A DNA stretch of 9,423 nucleotides from an uncultured Litorilinea sp. (GCA_946885925.1 CAMPHP010000073.1:1-9423); one strand, 5' to 3'. Numbered from the stretch's first letter, positions 1-6,514 are shown. A program made the numbers and translations. Notes: generated by a model from the letters alone, not told the origin.

Positions 1-64
1 CCGTTCGGCTCCGTATTCAGATAGATCGAAATGAAGGGAAAGCCGCGCGGCTCAAACCCGGTCA

Positions 65-796
65 ATGGGTCGTCGCCCGGTGGATGCAGTCATCGACGAG
101 CTAAATTACCTCGACAACAAATATGGCGTAGGATCTGTGGTGATCCACGATTCCATGTTCTTCCAGAATCCCAAATGGCTGCGCGAATGGATTGAGAAAT
201 ATCCACGCAAGGCCAACAAGGTATGGCCCTACTGGGCTGCGGGGCGTTCGGACACAGTGCGCCAATGGCCGGATCTCTTTGAAGCACTTTTGCGTGAGAC
301 CAACTGGCGAACGATCTCCATCGGCTTTGAATCGGGCAGCGACCGCATTTTGAAGTTGCTCAACAAGGAATGCACCGAGGAAGATAACTATTTTGCCATC
401 GACCTTGTCAACAAGATCGCGGCTGACATGGAGCGCAAGGGACAGCAGCCACCCAAGTTCTGGGCCAACATTATGTTGGGCATTCCCGGCGAAAGCCACG
501 AGGATGCTTTTAAGACGATGCGGATGCTCAAGCACATGAAGTATGTCTTCCCTTCGATCTCCTACTATGCACCCTATCCTGGCTCGGCGTTGGGCTACCA
601 GCTTATTGCCGAGGGCAAGAGCATGATGAGCAAGGATAACTATCACCGCTTCCCTGGCGATGAAAAGGTAAAGGGTGTGGACTATAAATTCTACCGCGAA
701 CTCCTGGCAGGCAAGTACGACGACATGATCAACCAGGGGTTGGATGCCGTACGTTATGGGGCCGAGCTTTATCAAGGCACGCTGATTAAGGCGTAA
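65..796 (+). CDS. Radical SAM protein (B12-binding radical SAM type), C-terminal part, 5' end missing or broken
   Basis: This is the back two thirds of a radical SAM barrel and its C-terminal extension. Seen: RRPVDAVIDELNYL (the helix that normally follows the cluster loop), then SVVIHDSMF, the strand motif TISIGFESGSDRILKLLNK around residues 84-102, and IMLGIPGESHEDAFKTM around 136-152. These strand motifs are characteristic of B12-binding radical SAM enzymes. The CxxxCxxC motif that binds the 4Fe-4S cluster should lie 15-25 residues before the first of these helices and is absent. The ATG at 65 has no Shine-Dalgarno sequence before it, so it is unlikely to be a true start. The same frame has a TGA at 32-34, so truncation by the window edge does not fully explain the loss. 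Another forward frame is open from 3 to 101 and could encode the missing stretch if there is a frameshift near 55-65. Substrate cannot be deduced. Two small genes follow closely. Confidence 0.8.
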   Translation: MGRRPVDAVIDELNYLDNKYGVGSVVIHDSMFFQNPKWLREWIEKYPRKANKVWPYWAAGRSDTVRQWPDLFEALLRETNWRTISIGFESGSDRILKLLNKECTEEDNYFAIDLVNKIAADMERKGQQPPKFWANIMLGIPGESHEDAFKTMRMLKHMKYVFPSISYYAPYPGSALGYQLIAEGKSMMSKDNYHRFPGDEKVKGVDYKFYRELLAGKYDDMINQGLDAVRYGAELYQGTLIKA

Positions 797-815
797 ATTA
801 AAAGGCGTAAATTAA
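788..815 (+). repeat. Perfect 14-bp tandem duplication spanning the stop codon of the radical SAM gene
   Basis: The unit AAGGCGTAAATTAA occurs at 788-801 and again, identically, at 802-815. A decayed third copy (GACGTAAGAGG) runs into the ribosome binding site of the next gene. The first copy carries the TAA stop at 794-796 in frame, so the duplication adds untranslated spacer only. It looks like a recent slippage event. Confidence 0.85.
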
Positions 816-832
816 GACGTAAGAGGTAAACC

Positions 833-1039
833 ATGAGCAGCTTTAGCAATCCCCATTTCATGTATCTGTTTGACCTCAAGAGTGGCAAGAAGAAACTCGC
901 CTATGGAGAATCGCCAGAGGATGCGCTCGATATCCTGCGCGTCCGGCTGACCGATGAGGAAATGGACAATATCCTCGCCGATCAATACATCAAAATCTCC
1001 CAGCGCGAATTGCAGAAGCACATCAGTGAATTGGGGTAG
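833..1039 (+). CDS. Small hypothetical protein, 68 aa
   Basis: A short charged soluble protein that I do not assign to a family. It starts MSSFSNPHFMYLFDLKSGKK and continues with alternating amphipathic helices (for example SPEDALDILRVRLTDEEMD and ISQRELQKHISEL). No signal peptide, membrane segment or cysteine is seen. A ribosome binding site AGAGG (822-826) lies 6 bases before the ATG, which supports the start. It sits 36 bp after the radical SAM gene, and its stop is 5 bp before the likely ATG of the next gene, so the three are probably one transcript. A small protein next to a radical SAM enzyme could be a partner, a specificity subunit or a peptide substrate. The lack of Cys and of a leader/core layout argues against a typical ribosomal peptide precursor. 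Confidence 0.7.
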   Translation: MSSFSNPHFMYLFDLKSGKKKLAYGESPEDALDILRVRLTDEEMDNILADQYIKISQRELQKHISELG

Positions 1040-1044
1040 TGATC

Positions 1045-1344
1045 ATGCGCCTGCGCCGGGAAGAAAAAGAAATCCTGGCTGCCCTAGTCAGTGGTTACCA
1101 GCTAAAGTCCCATCGCCATCTTGATGGGCAAAAACTCTACTTGCTTCACGACACTGCCACCGACGCAACTCGACCTGTCCACGTCGCTACTGTCGATCGA
1201 TTGCGCGACCTCGGCTTAATTGCCGGTAACATGAAATTTCCCGCCGCCACATATCTGCTCACTGCCGAAGGAGAGCGTGTGGCGGTTTCGCTTACCACCT
1301 CCCCGCTCCGCCCCATCCTCGCCCGCCTCTTTCCTGGGCGATAA
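1045..1344 (+). CDS. Small hypothetical protein, possibly winged-helix, 99 aa
   Basis: A basic protein beginning MRLRREEKEILAALVSGYQL. The order is a helix ending in a turn, a strand-like segment (LKSHRHLDGQKLYLLHD), the helix TVDRLRDLGLIAG and then KFPAATYLLTAEGERVA. 'Helix, GLI, hairpin, Y-x-LT-xx-G' is the usual pattern of a winged helix-turn-helix of the MarR/PadR sort, but the match is only by general shape. Start choice: a GTG at 1039 in the same frame overlaps the previous stop but has GGGG only 2 bases before it. The ATG at 1045 has GGGG (1033-1036) 8 bases upstream and is preferred. There are no membrane segments. It may regulate the small cluster or be unrelated to DNA; I cannot tell. 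Confidence 0.65.
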   Translation: MRLRREEKEILAALVSGYQLKSHRHLDGQKLYLLHDTATDATRPVHVATVDRLRDLGLIAGNMKFPAATYLLTAEGERVAVSLTTSPLRPILARLFPGR

Positions 1345-1372
1345 AGAGTGATCTAGACTGCTGCATCAGTTT

Positions 1373-1378
1373 TATAAT
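1373..1378 (+). promoter_or_regulatory. Putative -10 element for the histidine kinase gene
   Basis: A perfect TATAAT lies in a locally AT-rich stretch of the 98-bp gap between the small-gene cluster and the kinase gene. Transcription would start near 1385 and give a leader of about 58 nt. No good -35 hexamer is found 16-18 bp upstream (GATCTA at best), so this is tentative. Confidence 0.35.
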
Positions 1379-1442
1379 TTGCCTCATCCTCTCCAGTAGC
1401 GGCCCGATACCCTATCTAAGTTTTCTGTCTGAGGATTCGCCT

Positions 1443-3701
1443 ATGAATTGGTCAAATTCGACTGTCATGCGACCAGCCCAAGATGAGAGCGTAGAATTCC
1501 CCTCACTTGAGTCCGACGAATTAATGCTCCTATTTGGCGGCCCGCTGGTGCTTGGCATCCTGTTGCTTATGGCCGAGCCACGGCTGACGCTCCCTTTTGC
1601 CCGTCCGATTTTACCTGGGATACAGCTATCGTTGATAGGGCTTCTGCTTGTGCTGAACAGCCTCATCGCCTATGGCACAACAAAGCGCCATCCGCGGCTT
1701 GGCGTAATCCTGCTCCTCTGGGGGCTCCTGGCTATTACCCTCTTCTTTCTCTACCTCGGCCCTGGACCAGGAACAGTAAGCCTCTTGTTACTCCCCATCC
1801 TCTTGTCCTTTCTGAGCGGCGCAAGACAGGATCTGCCGCTTGCTCTTGCGGTGTTTGTCATTCTACTGCTTGGCGCAGGGCGTCTCTATACCGCTGCCCC
1901 GGTCGAAACAGCCATCACCCTCTTGCTCATGCTTCTTCTCGTTGCCTCAAATCGACACATGTGGCATCGCTATCAAAGTATCAACCGCAGCCTCACCACT
2001 CACTACGAGCAAGCGCGCGGGCAATTGGAAGAGGCACGCGATGCCCAATTGCGCTTGAACGAAACCAAGAATGACCTAGCCAATGCCTATGTACAACTGC
2101 GACACCTCAACGAGCTTCTCCAGGCCAGCAAGCTAGAGGCCGAAAGCGCCCGCCGTGTCAAAGAAGAGTTCGTGGCAAGGGTTAGCCATGAGCTACGCAC
2201 ACCACTCAATATGATTATCGGCTTTAGTGAGATGATCATGCTCTCTCCTTCTACCTATGGCGAGCGCCTGCCTTCCGGCCTTCTATCCGACATGCGCGTC
2301 ATCTATCGCAACAGCCAGCACCTCTTGCAATTGATCAACGACGTGCTGGTTCTGAGCCAGGCTGATGCGGGTCAGATGAAACTCAGCCGCAGTTGGATCG
2401 AAATTCAGGAGGTAGTTCGAGAAGCAGTCGCGGCGGTACAGCCCTTATTTATGAGTAAAGGGCTTAGGCTAGCGGCTCAGATACCGGAGGAACTAGTACC
2501 CGTGTGGTGTGACCGTCTGCGCATCCGCCAGGTACTATTGAACCTACTCAGCAATGCTGGTCGCTTCACACAAGAGGGCGAGGTCGTTGTCGAGGTCAGC
2601 ACTGGCGACGATTATGTCATCGTCAGCGTACGCGACTCAGGACCTGGCATTGTCCCCGAAGAACAAGCCCTTGTCTTTGACCCGTTCCATCAAACCCCCG
2701 AATCAGGGCGTAGGCCCGACAGTGGAACTGGGCTTGGGCTTACCATCAGCCGCCAACTGGTGGAACTGCATGGCGGTAAGATGTGGCTGGAAAGTGAACT
2801 GGGCAAGGGAACAACCTTTTTCTTCTCACTCCCCCACAATGTCTACCGCAGCGGGGCAGAGTCTTCGTCACAACGTTGGGTCCATGAATATTCATCCTAT
2901 ATAGAGGGAGAGCGCCGTTCCCTGCCGCTGCTGCCCACGCCAAAGCAGCGGCTCTTGGTCTTCGAGCGCCAACACGAGCTGGGCGAGGAGGCGCGCAAAT
3001 ATTTGGAGGAAACGGACATTGTGAGTGTCCATTCCGCCGCAGAACTAACGGCTGAGTGCGCAACCATACCACCCGCCGCAATCCTCATCAATGACGCGAG
3101 CGCGATGAACGATCAGAACTTCAGCCACCAGTTTGCCAACCTCCCAACACGAACACCCATCATCAGTTGCTACATTCCAGGCCGCCAAGAAGCCCTCGAC
3201 CGTCTACAGGTAGTCGATTACTTGGTCAAGCCAGTGACACGTGACGACCTGCTCGCGGTTGTCCAGCACTATGCCCCACCTTCCAGTTCGATTCTGATTG
3301 TGGAAGATAACCTAGAAATGGCACTCCTGATCCGCCGCCAACTAGAAGGAATGGACGCGGGATACCGCATCATTCAAGCGAATGACGGCATCAGTGCTGT
3401 ACGCATGATGAAGGAGCGCCATCCTAATCTGATCCTGCTGGATCTAGGCTTACCCCATCAGGATGGGCATCAGATATTGCATGAGAAAAATCTGGATCCT
3501 CAACTAACGGGCATCCCTGTGGTGATTGTATCTGCTCGCAACCCAGCAGGAGAACCTGTTGTTGCCAGCCGCCTGCGTGTGGAGTTGGTCGGTGGACTCT
3601 CGGCGCGTGATGTCATGAACTGCACGGATGCCATCAGCCGCGCTTTTGCGCTCGCGCCCCCGTCAGAGAGTCCAACGTCGCCAGAAATTGCTGTTGGTTG
3701 A
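1443..3701 (+). CDS. Membrane-bound hybrid sensor histidine kinase with two receiver-like domains
   Basis: Sensor kinase of 752 aa that should autophosphorylate and pass phosphate to a response regulator. Order seen: six hydrophobic segments (about 28-43, 58-77, 84-104, 110-126, 131-149, 153-170) with no large extracytoplasmic domain; a charged coiled coil (about 180-240); HisKA with VSHELRTPLN (His249); HATPase with the N box (N367, N371), DSGPG (D398) and GTGLGL (428-433). Then come two receiver-like domains. In the first (about 501-610) the phospho-acceptor position is Asn550 (AAILIND) although K596 is kept. In the second (about 616-735) E621, D622, D667 and S697 are present, but the conserved Lys-Pro is missing and replaced by a VELVGGLSARDV segment. 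The ribosome binding site GAGGA (1431-1435) is 7 bases before the ATG. The neighbouring minus-strand regulator is the obvious partner, and the 3' ends overlap. The input signal is unknown; a membrane-embedded or membrane-state signal is plausible. Confidence 0.93.
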   Translation: MNWSNSTVMRPAQDESVEFPSLESDELMLLFGGPLVLGILLLMAEPRLTLPFARPILPGIQLSLIGLLLVLNSLIAYGTTKRHPRLGVILLLWGLLAITLFFLYLGPGPGTVSLLLLPILLSFLSGARQDLPLALAVFVILLLGAGRLYTAAPVETAITLLLMLLLVASNRHMWHRYQSINRSLTTHYEQARGQLEEARDAQLRLNETKNDLANAYVQLRHLNELLQASKLEAESARRVKEEFVARVSHELRTPLNMIIGFSEMIMLSPSTYGERLPSGLLSDMRVIYRNSQHLLQLINDVLVLSQADAGQMKLSRSWIEIQEVVREAVAAVQPLFMSKGLRLAAQIPEELVPVWCDRLRIRQVLLNLLSNAGRFTQEGEVVVEVSTGDDYVIVSVRDSGPGIVPEEQALVFDPFHQTPESGRRPDSGTGLGLTISRQLVELHGGKMWLESELGKGTTFFFSLPHNVYRSGAESSSQRWVHEYSSYIEGERRSLPLLPTPKQRLLVFERQHELGEEARKYLEETDIVSVHSAAELTAECATIPPAAILINDASAMNDQNFSHQFANLPTRTPIISCYIPGRQEALDRLQVVDYLVKPVTRDDLLAVVQHYAPPSSSILIVEDNLEMALLIRRQLEGMDAGYRIIQANDGISAVRMMKERHPNLILLDLGLPHQDGHQILHEKNLDPQLTGIPVVIVSARNPAGEPVVASRLRVELVGGLSARDVMNCTDAISRAFALAPPSESPTSPEIAVG

Positions 3702-4827
3702 CTGGCTTCTGGAGAAATGCGCTGGCCCCCAATATCTGGGAAAGTTCCTCCTGCGGCAAGATCGTGCAGACCATGACCGGAATCTCCTTGGTGTCAGGAT
3801 GGTGGCACCATTCACTCAAGAGATCCCACCCAGCCATCTCGTACATCATGATGTCTAGGACAAGGACACGCACCCCATGTTGCTGGGCCAATGCGATTGC
3901 CTGGTGTCCGTTATCGGTGAGGATCAGCCGGTAGCGCGAACGCGCGGCGTAGTGCTGCAAAAGTCGCCGCGTGTCTGGATTGTCCTCCACCACCAATACA
4001 GGCACGCTCTCCACCGTAGGCAGCGTTAGAACGACACTCGAAGCGCCCTGCTCGCCCTGCTGTACTGCAAGCTCGCCATCAAATGGATCTACCAATTGCG
4101 CTACCGTGTTTAGCTCAGGCCAGTTTTCAGGAAATAAGCTAACAGGCTCCGATCCCGCGCTTTGGCTCACTGCCACCTCCACTGTGGTCTCAGTCACCGT
4201 CTGCGTGACATGGAGTGTCCGTCCGGGTGCCTGCGCCATCACCGTTGTTAGCAGTGTCAAGTAGACTTGGCGGAGAAGATGAGGTGGTACAGGGACTAGG
4301 CCAGGCGAAACGTCTACCGGCTCCAGCAGTTTGACTGCATACCGGATCGAGAGCGGTTTGGCATCATGCAAGGCATGAGCCAATTCCACATCGGCCTGAC
4401 CAACTTCGGTTGGAAACTCACCGCGCAGCCACGCGACCTCGTTGTCCACAGCAGGGTTAGAAGCCACGGGTGCGTTGGCCTCATGCAGCCGCAGTTGCTG
4501 CCAAAGCCGGTCGGCAAGAAAGGCAATGGCCTTATTCTGTAACCGGCGCAGTTGGCGGACGCTCAACCCCAACTGGTAAGCAACCTTGGTCTGGTCTAGT
4601 TGATTGGCGTAACGGAAATAGAGAATCTCGGCAAACTGAGGAGGCGTCTGTGACGACCTAGACAAAGACTCAATCTCGTCCAAGAGGAATTGCTGCAAGG
4701 CAAGTGGAGAGGGCACCTCGATGCGCCCCTTGAGTAGGGGAAGCAATGGGCTATGACGCAAACTCTGGAGATCGTCGAGTTGCATCAATGCGCTACGTAG
4801 CGCCGCGACGAATTCATCTGGCTCCAT
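3634..4827 (-). CDS. Response regulator with N-terminal sigma-like HTH and C-terminal receiver
   Basis: A 397-aa regulator with an inverted layout. Residues 1-60 are helical (MEPDEFVAALRSAL...). Residues 66-109 resemble a sigma-70 region 4-like helix-turn-helix (FRYANQLDQTKVAYQLGLSV followed by RQLRRLQNKA, helix 3 near 88-100). Residues about 140-270 follow the strand/helix order of a GHKL ATPase (LRQVYLTLLTTVMAQAPG, then VTETTVEVAVS) but lack the N box and both glycine boxes, so this is probably a non-catalytic relic. Residues 277-390 are an intact receiver: E281, D282, phospho-acceptor D325, T355 and K374. I recall this HTH-first, receiver-last layout from Chloroflexota regulators. AGAGG (rc of 4831-4835) is only 3 bases before the ATG. 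The gene is divergent from the ABC operon and convergent with the kinase, so it probably controls the operon promoter after phosphorylation by that kinase. The last 68 bp overlap the kinase gene. Confidence 0.9.
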   Translation of the reverse strand: MEPDEFVAALRSALMQLDDLQSLRHSPLLPLLKGRIEVPSPLALQQFLLDEIESLSRSSQTPPQFAEILYFRYANQLDQTKVAYQLGLSVRQLRRLQNKAIAFLADRLWQQLRLHEANAPVASNPAVDNEVAWLRGEFPTEVGQADVELAHALHDAKPLSIRYAVKLLEPVDVSPGLVPVPPHLLRQVYLTLLTTVMAQAPGRTLHVTQTVTETTVEVAVSQSAGSEPVSLFPENWPELNTVAQLVDPFDGELAVQQGEQGASSVVLTLPTVESVPVLVVEDNPDTRRLLQHYAARSRYRLILTDNGHQAIALAQQHGVRVLVLDIMMYEMAGWDLLSEWCHHPDTKEIPVMVCTILPQEELSQILGASAFLQKPVNQQQFLATLDSLTGARAQKRG

Positions 4828-4848
4828 AAACCTCTATGATTGGAAAAA

Positions 4849-4878
4849 TGGCCGGAAATTGGCCGAAAACGTGTCCGG
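4849..4878. repeat. Tandem TGGCCG-type direct repeats upstream of the regulator gene
   Basis: TGGCCGGAAAT (4849-4859) is followed directly by TGGCCGAAAAC (4860-4870), then by a looser TGTCCGG (4872-4878). The steps are 11 and 12 bp, about one helical turn, so all copies would face the same side of the DNA. They lie 22-51 bp before the regulator's start codon. This is a plausible array of protein binding sites, for instance for autoregulation, but no factor is identified. Confidence 0.5.
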
Positions 4879-4916
4879 TGCAGGGGAGAAATTTGATTCT
4901 ACTACCCGTCCCACTT

Positions 4917-4925
4917 TGCTATACT
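4917..4925 (+). promoter_or_regulatory. Extended -10 promoter element for the ABC operon
   Basis: TGCTATACT matches the extended -10 pattern TGnTATAAT in 8 of 9 positions. No good -35 hexamer lies 17 bp upstream (TTCTAC at 4897-4902; TTGATT at 4893-4898 is 21 bp away), as expected for an extended -10 or an activator-dependent promoter. Transcription would begin near 4932, giving a leader of about 190 nt before the binding-protein gene. The hexamer lies inside the left arm of the palindrome at 4918-4955. Confidence 0.4.
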
Positions 4926-4955
4926 CAGGGCAGTACAGCCTGTCCCAAGTATAGC
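4918..4955. promoter_or_regulatory. 38-bp imperfect palindrome over the divergent promoter (probable operator)
   Basis: The outer arms GCTATACT (4918-4925) and AGTATAGC (4948-4955) are exact reverse complements. After two mismatched positions the inner arms GGGCAG (4928-4933) and CTGTCC (4940-4945) pair, with one G-T. In total 13 of 16 positions are complementary plus one wobble, around a 6-base centre. Because of the symmetry, a TATACT hexamer exists on both strands, so the element could serve transcription in both directions: the ABC operon to the right, and the regulator to the left with a start near 4941. It is a likely binding site for a dimeric regulator; an RNA hairpin is the alternative. 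Confidence 0.6.
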
Positions 4956-5069
4956 GGCTCCCTCGAACGCTCGCAACTAGGATAGGTTGTACCCGATAAC
5001 GTGCTCCAGCAATTCTCTTCGAGAGTCCCCAATCCATATCACCCACTAGCAATCGGACCTGCCCATCCT

Positions 5070-5094
5070 TTGTGATGGCACTCGTGCATCACAA
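5070..5094 (+). promoter_or_regulatory. 25-bp near-perfect palindrome in the leader of the ABC operon
   Basis: TTGTGATG (5070-5077) and CATCACAA (5087-5094) are exact reverse complements. The 9-base centre also holds GCAC/GTGC (5078-5081 and 5084-5087), which extends the stem if one G is bulged. It ends 19 bp before the ribosome binding site of the binding-protein gene. It can act as a DNA operator inside the transcribed region or as an mRNA hairpin that affects stability or translation. The TGTGA/TCACA half sites are 13 bp apart, too far for a CRP-type site. Confidence 0.65.
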
Positions 5095-5113
5095 TACCTT
5101 CGATCCATTTTCA

Positions 5114-5118
5114 AGGAG
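5114..5118 (+). promoter_or_regulatory. Ribosome binding site that fixes the start of the binding-protein gene
   Basis: AGGAG at 5114-5118 is 7 bases before the ATG at 5126 and 4 before the ATG at 5123. The GTG/ATG codons at 5072 and 5075 in the same frame lie inside the palindrome and have no such site, so the longer reading is rejected. Confidence 0.75.
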
Positions 5119-5125
5119 AAGTATG

Positions 5126-6484
5126 ATGAACCACAATCGATTCACCCGCCGCGACTTCTTGCGCATGTCCGCTATTGCGGCGGGTACGGCGTTGGTGTCC
5201 TGTACACCGGCACCCGCTCCGGCTAGCCAAGAGGGACAATCACCTGCGGCAGCAACAACGCAAATTCAGTTCTGGTGGGGGTGGAGTCCCGAACATCTGG
5301 TCAACGCAATTAATACTGTCGTTGATGACTTTATGGAACAAAATCCCGACGTTCAAGTGGAGACAGGCCAGCACGAATGGGGTGAACGTCTTCCTACCGC
5401 ATTGGCCGCGGGTACGCCACCCGACCTCTTCAACATGGGGCCGCCCGCCGAGTTTGCAGCTCGCGGTGCCATCATACCCATTGACGATTATATGGCCCAA
5501 AGCACTGTCGCCAATAAGGATTCGTTCCCAGAGGTGATGATTACGCAGGGAACCTGGCGCGGCGAGGTCTATGGTGTCCCAGGGCTAGAGAACTTTGCCC
5601 TACTCGCCTTTGGCATGAATCAGAATCGTCTGCTGGAAGCCGGGTTGACTGGAACCGTAGAGGATTTGCCCACGACCTGGGACGAAGGGCTGGAGCAGGT
5701 AAAGACGTACTCCAAGTTTGATGACGCCGGTAACATCGACTTACTCTGGTACAACATTGAGGAGCGGGACTGGGCGGAAAATGGCGCATTGCTCGGCATC
5801 GAAGTATATGACGGTGTGAATGAGCAATTCCACTTTGATGACGAGCGCTGGGTCGAGTATTTCCAGTGGCTACAAGAGTATTATGACTTCTTGGGTGTGG
5901 ACAAGGTGGATGCCTTCTTTAGTTCTTACACGGGTTGGGCCGGCGTGCCTGGCTGTTCGCTGTGCGTCGGCAAACAAGCTGGCTTGCAGGATGGTTACTG
6001 GACGCCGGGTGCAATCGCCCAGACCATGTCCGATGAGAAGTTCATCTATTCGTGGCCGACAGTGCCCGCCGCTCGCGCCGGTGTAAAAGTCCAAATGCTT
6101 GGTATCCATCACGATATGATCGCAAAGGATTCACCCAATCCGGAGGAGGCTTGGCGTTTGGCCGAGTACATCGCAACGGACGAAGCCAACAAGACGATGT
6201 TCGATAGCGTCGGCTGGCTGATTCCCACCAACGCGGTAATGGAAGATCCTGAGAGCATGATCGACGTTGACAAGTATGACGGTCTGCGCTTCTATATCGA
6301 ATCATTGGCTCAGGCCGACGAATTATGGGCCTATCCTGCCTGTCCCGTTGACACCTTTGTCATCGATCAGTTCAGCAAAGCGCGCGATGCCGTCGTCTAC
6401 CATGAAAAAAGTATTGAACAAGCGATGGCCGACCTCCAGAGCGCGGTGACTGAAGAACTGGAGAAGACCGTCAACGCGTCCTGA
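5126..6484 (+). CDS. ABC transporter substrate-binding lipoprotein (extracellular family 1, CUT1 type)
   Basis: Extracytoplasmic receptor that captures the substrate for the two permeases downstream; 452 aa from this start, normal for the family. The N-terminus has a twin-arginine motif (TRRDFLRM, R8-R9), a short hydrophobic stretch and the lipobox LVSC (C26), so it is probably exported folded by Tat and anchored by lipid. A PAPAPAS-type linker follows. The mature part has the usual features: IQFWWGWSPE, a helix with VVDDFMEQNPDVQVE, the LAAGTPPDLFNMGPP motif, a GVYGVP-like GEVYGVPG, and the C-terminal helix with EELEKTV. Acidic and aromatic residues are frequent, which suits a polar ligand. 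A CxxC pair (C277, C280) and C406 are unusual for this family and may form a disulfide. First gene of the operon; a 153-bp gap with hairpins separates it from the permeases. The ligand is unknown: the family mostly binds sugars, but the nitrilase in the operon suggests a nitrogen-containing ligand. Confidence 0.93.
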   Translation: MNHNRFTRRDFLRMSAIAAGTALVSCTPAPAPASQEGQSPAAATTQIQFWWGWSPEHLVNAINTVVDDFMEQNPDVQVETGQHEWGERLPTALAAGTPPDLFNMGPPAEFAARGAIIPIDDYMAQSTVANKDSFPEVMITQGTWRGEVYGVPGLENFALLAFGMNQNRLLEAGLTGTVEDLPTTWDEGLEQVKTYSKFDDAGNIDLLWYNIEERDWAENGALLGIEVYDGVNEQFHFDDERWVEYFQWLQEYYDFLGVDKVDAFFSSYTGWAGVPGCSLCVGKQAGLQDGYWTPGAIAQTMSDEKFIYSWPTVPAARAGVKVQMLGIHHDMIAKDSPNPEEAWRLAEYIATDEANKTMFDSVGWLIPTNAVMEDPESMIDVDKYDGLRFYIESLAQADELWAYPACPVDTFVIDQFSKARDAVVYHEKSIEQAMADLQSAVTEELEKTVNAS

Positions 6485-6514
6485 TCCGCAGCGACGTGAA
6501 CCGTACCGCTAGCC

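Noticed and set aside
101..775. Long minus-strand open frame of 224 codons opposite the radical SAM gene
   Set aside because: The plus strand has clear radical SAM motifs; the reverse frame shows no recognisable domain and is a shadow caused by codon usage.
833..1039. Ribosomally made peptide precursor modified by the neighbouring radical SAM protein
   Set aside because: No Cys, no leader-core boundary, no repeated core motif, and evenly charged helices; kept as a small hypothetical protein.
1319..1341. Possible terminator hairpin TCGCCC/GGGCGA at the end of the 99-aa gene
   Set aside because: Only 6 bp with an 11-base loop, inside the coding sequence and without a following T run.
5071..5093. 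CRP-type operator (TGTGA and TCACA half sites)
   Set aside because: The half sites are 13 bp apart instead of the 6 bp required.
5072..5125. Upstream GTG/ATG start adding 17-18 residues to the binding protein
   Set aside because: It lies inside the 25-bp palindrome, has no ribosome binding site and would put polar residues before the Tat signal; AGGAG at 5114 supports 5126.
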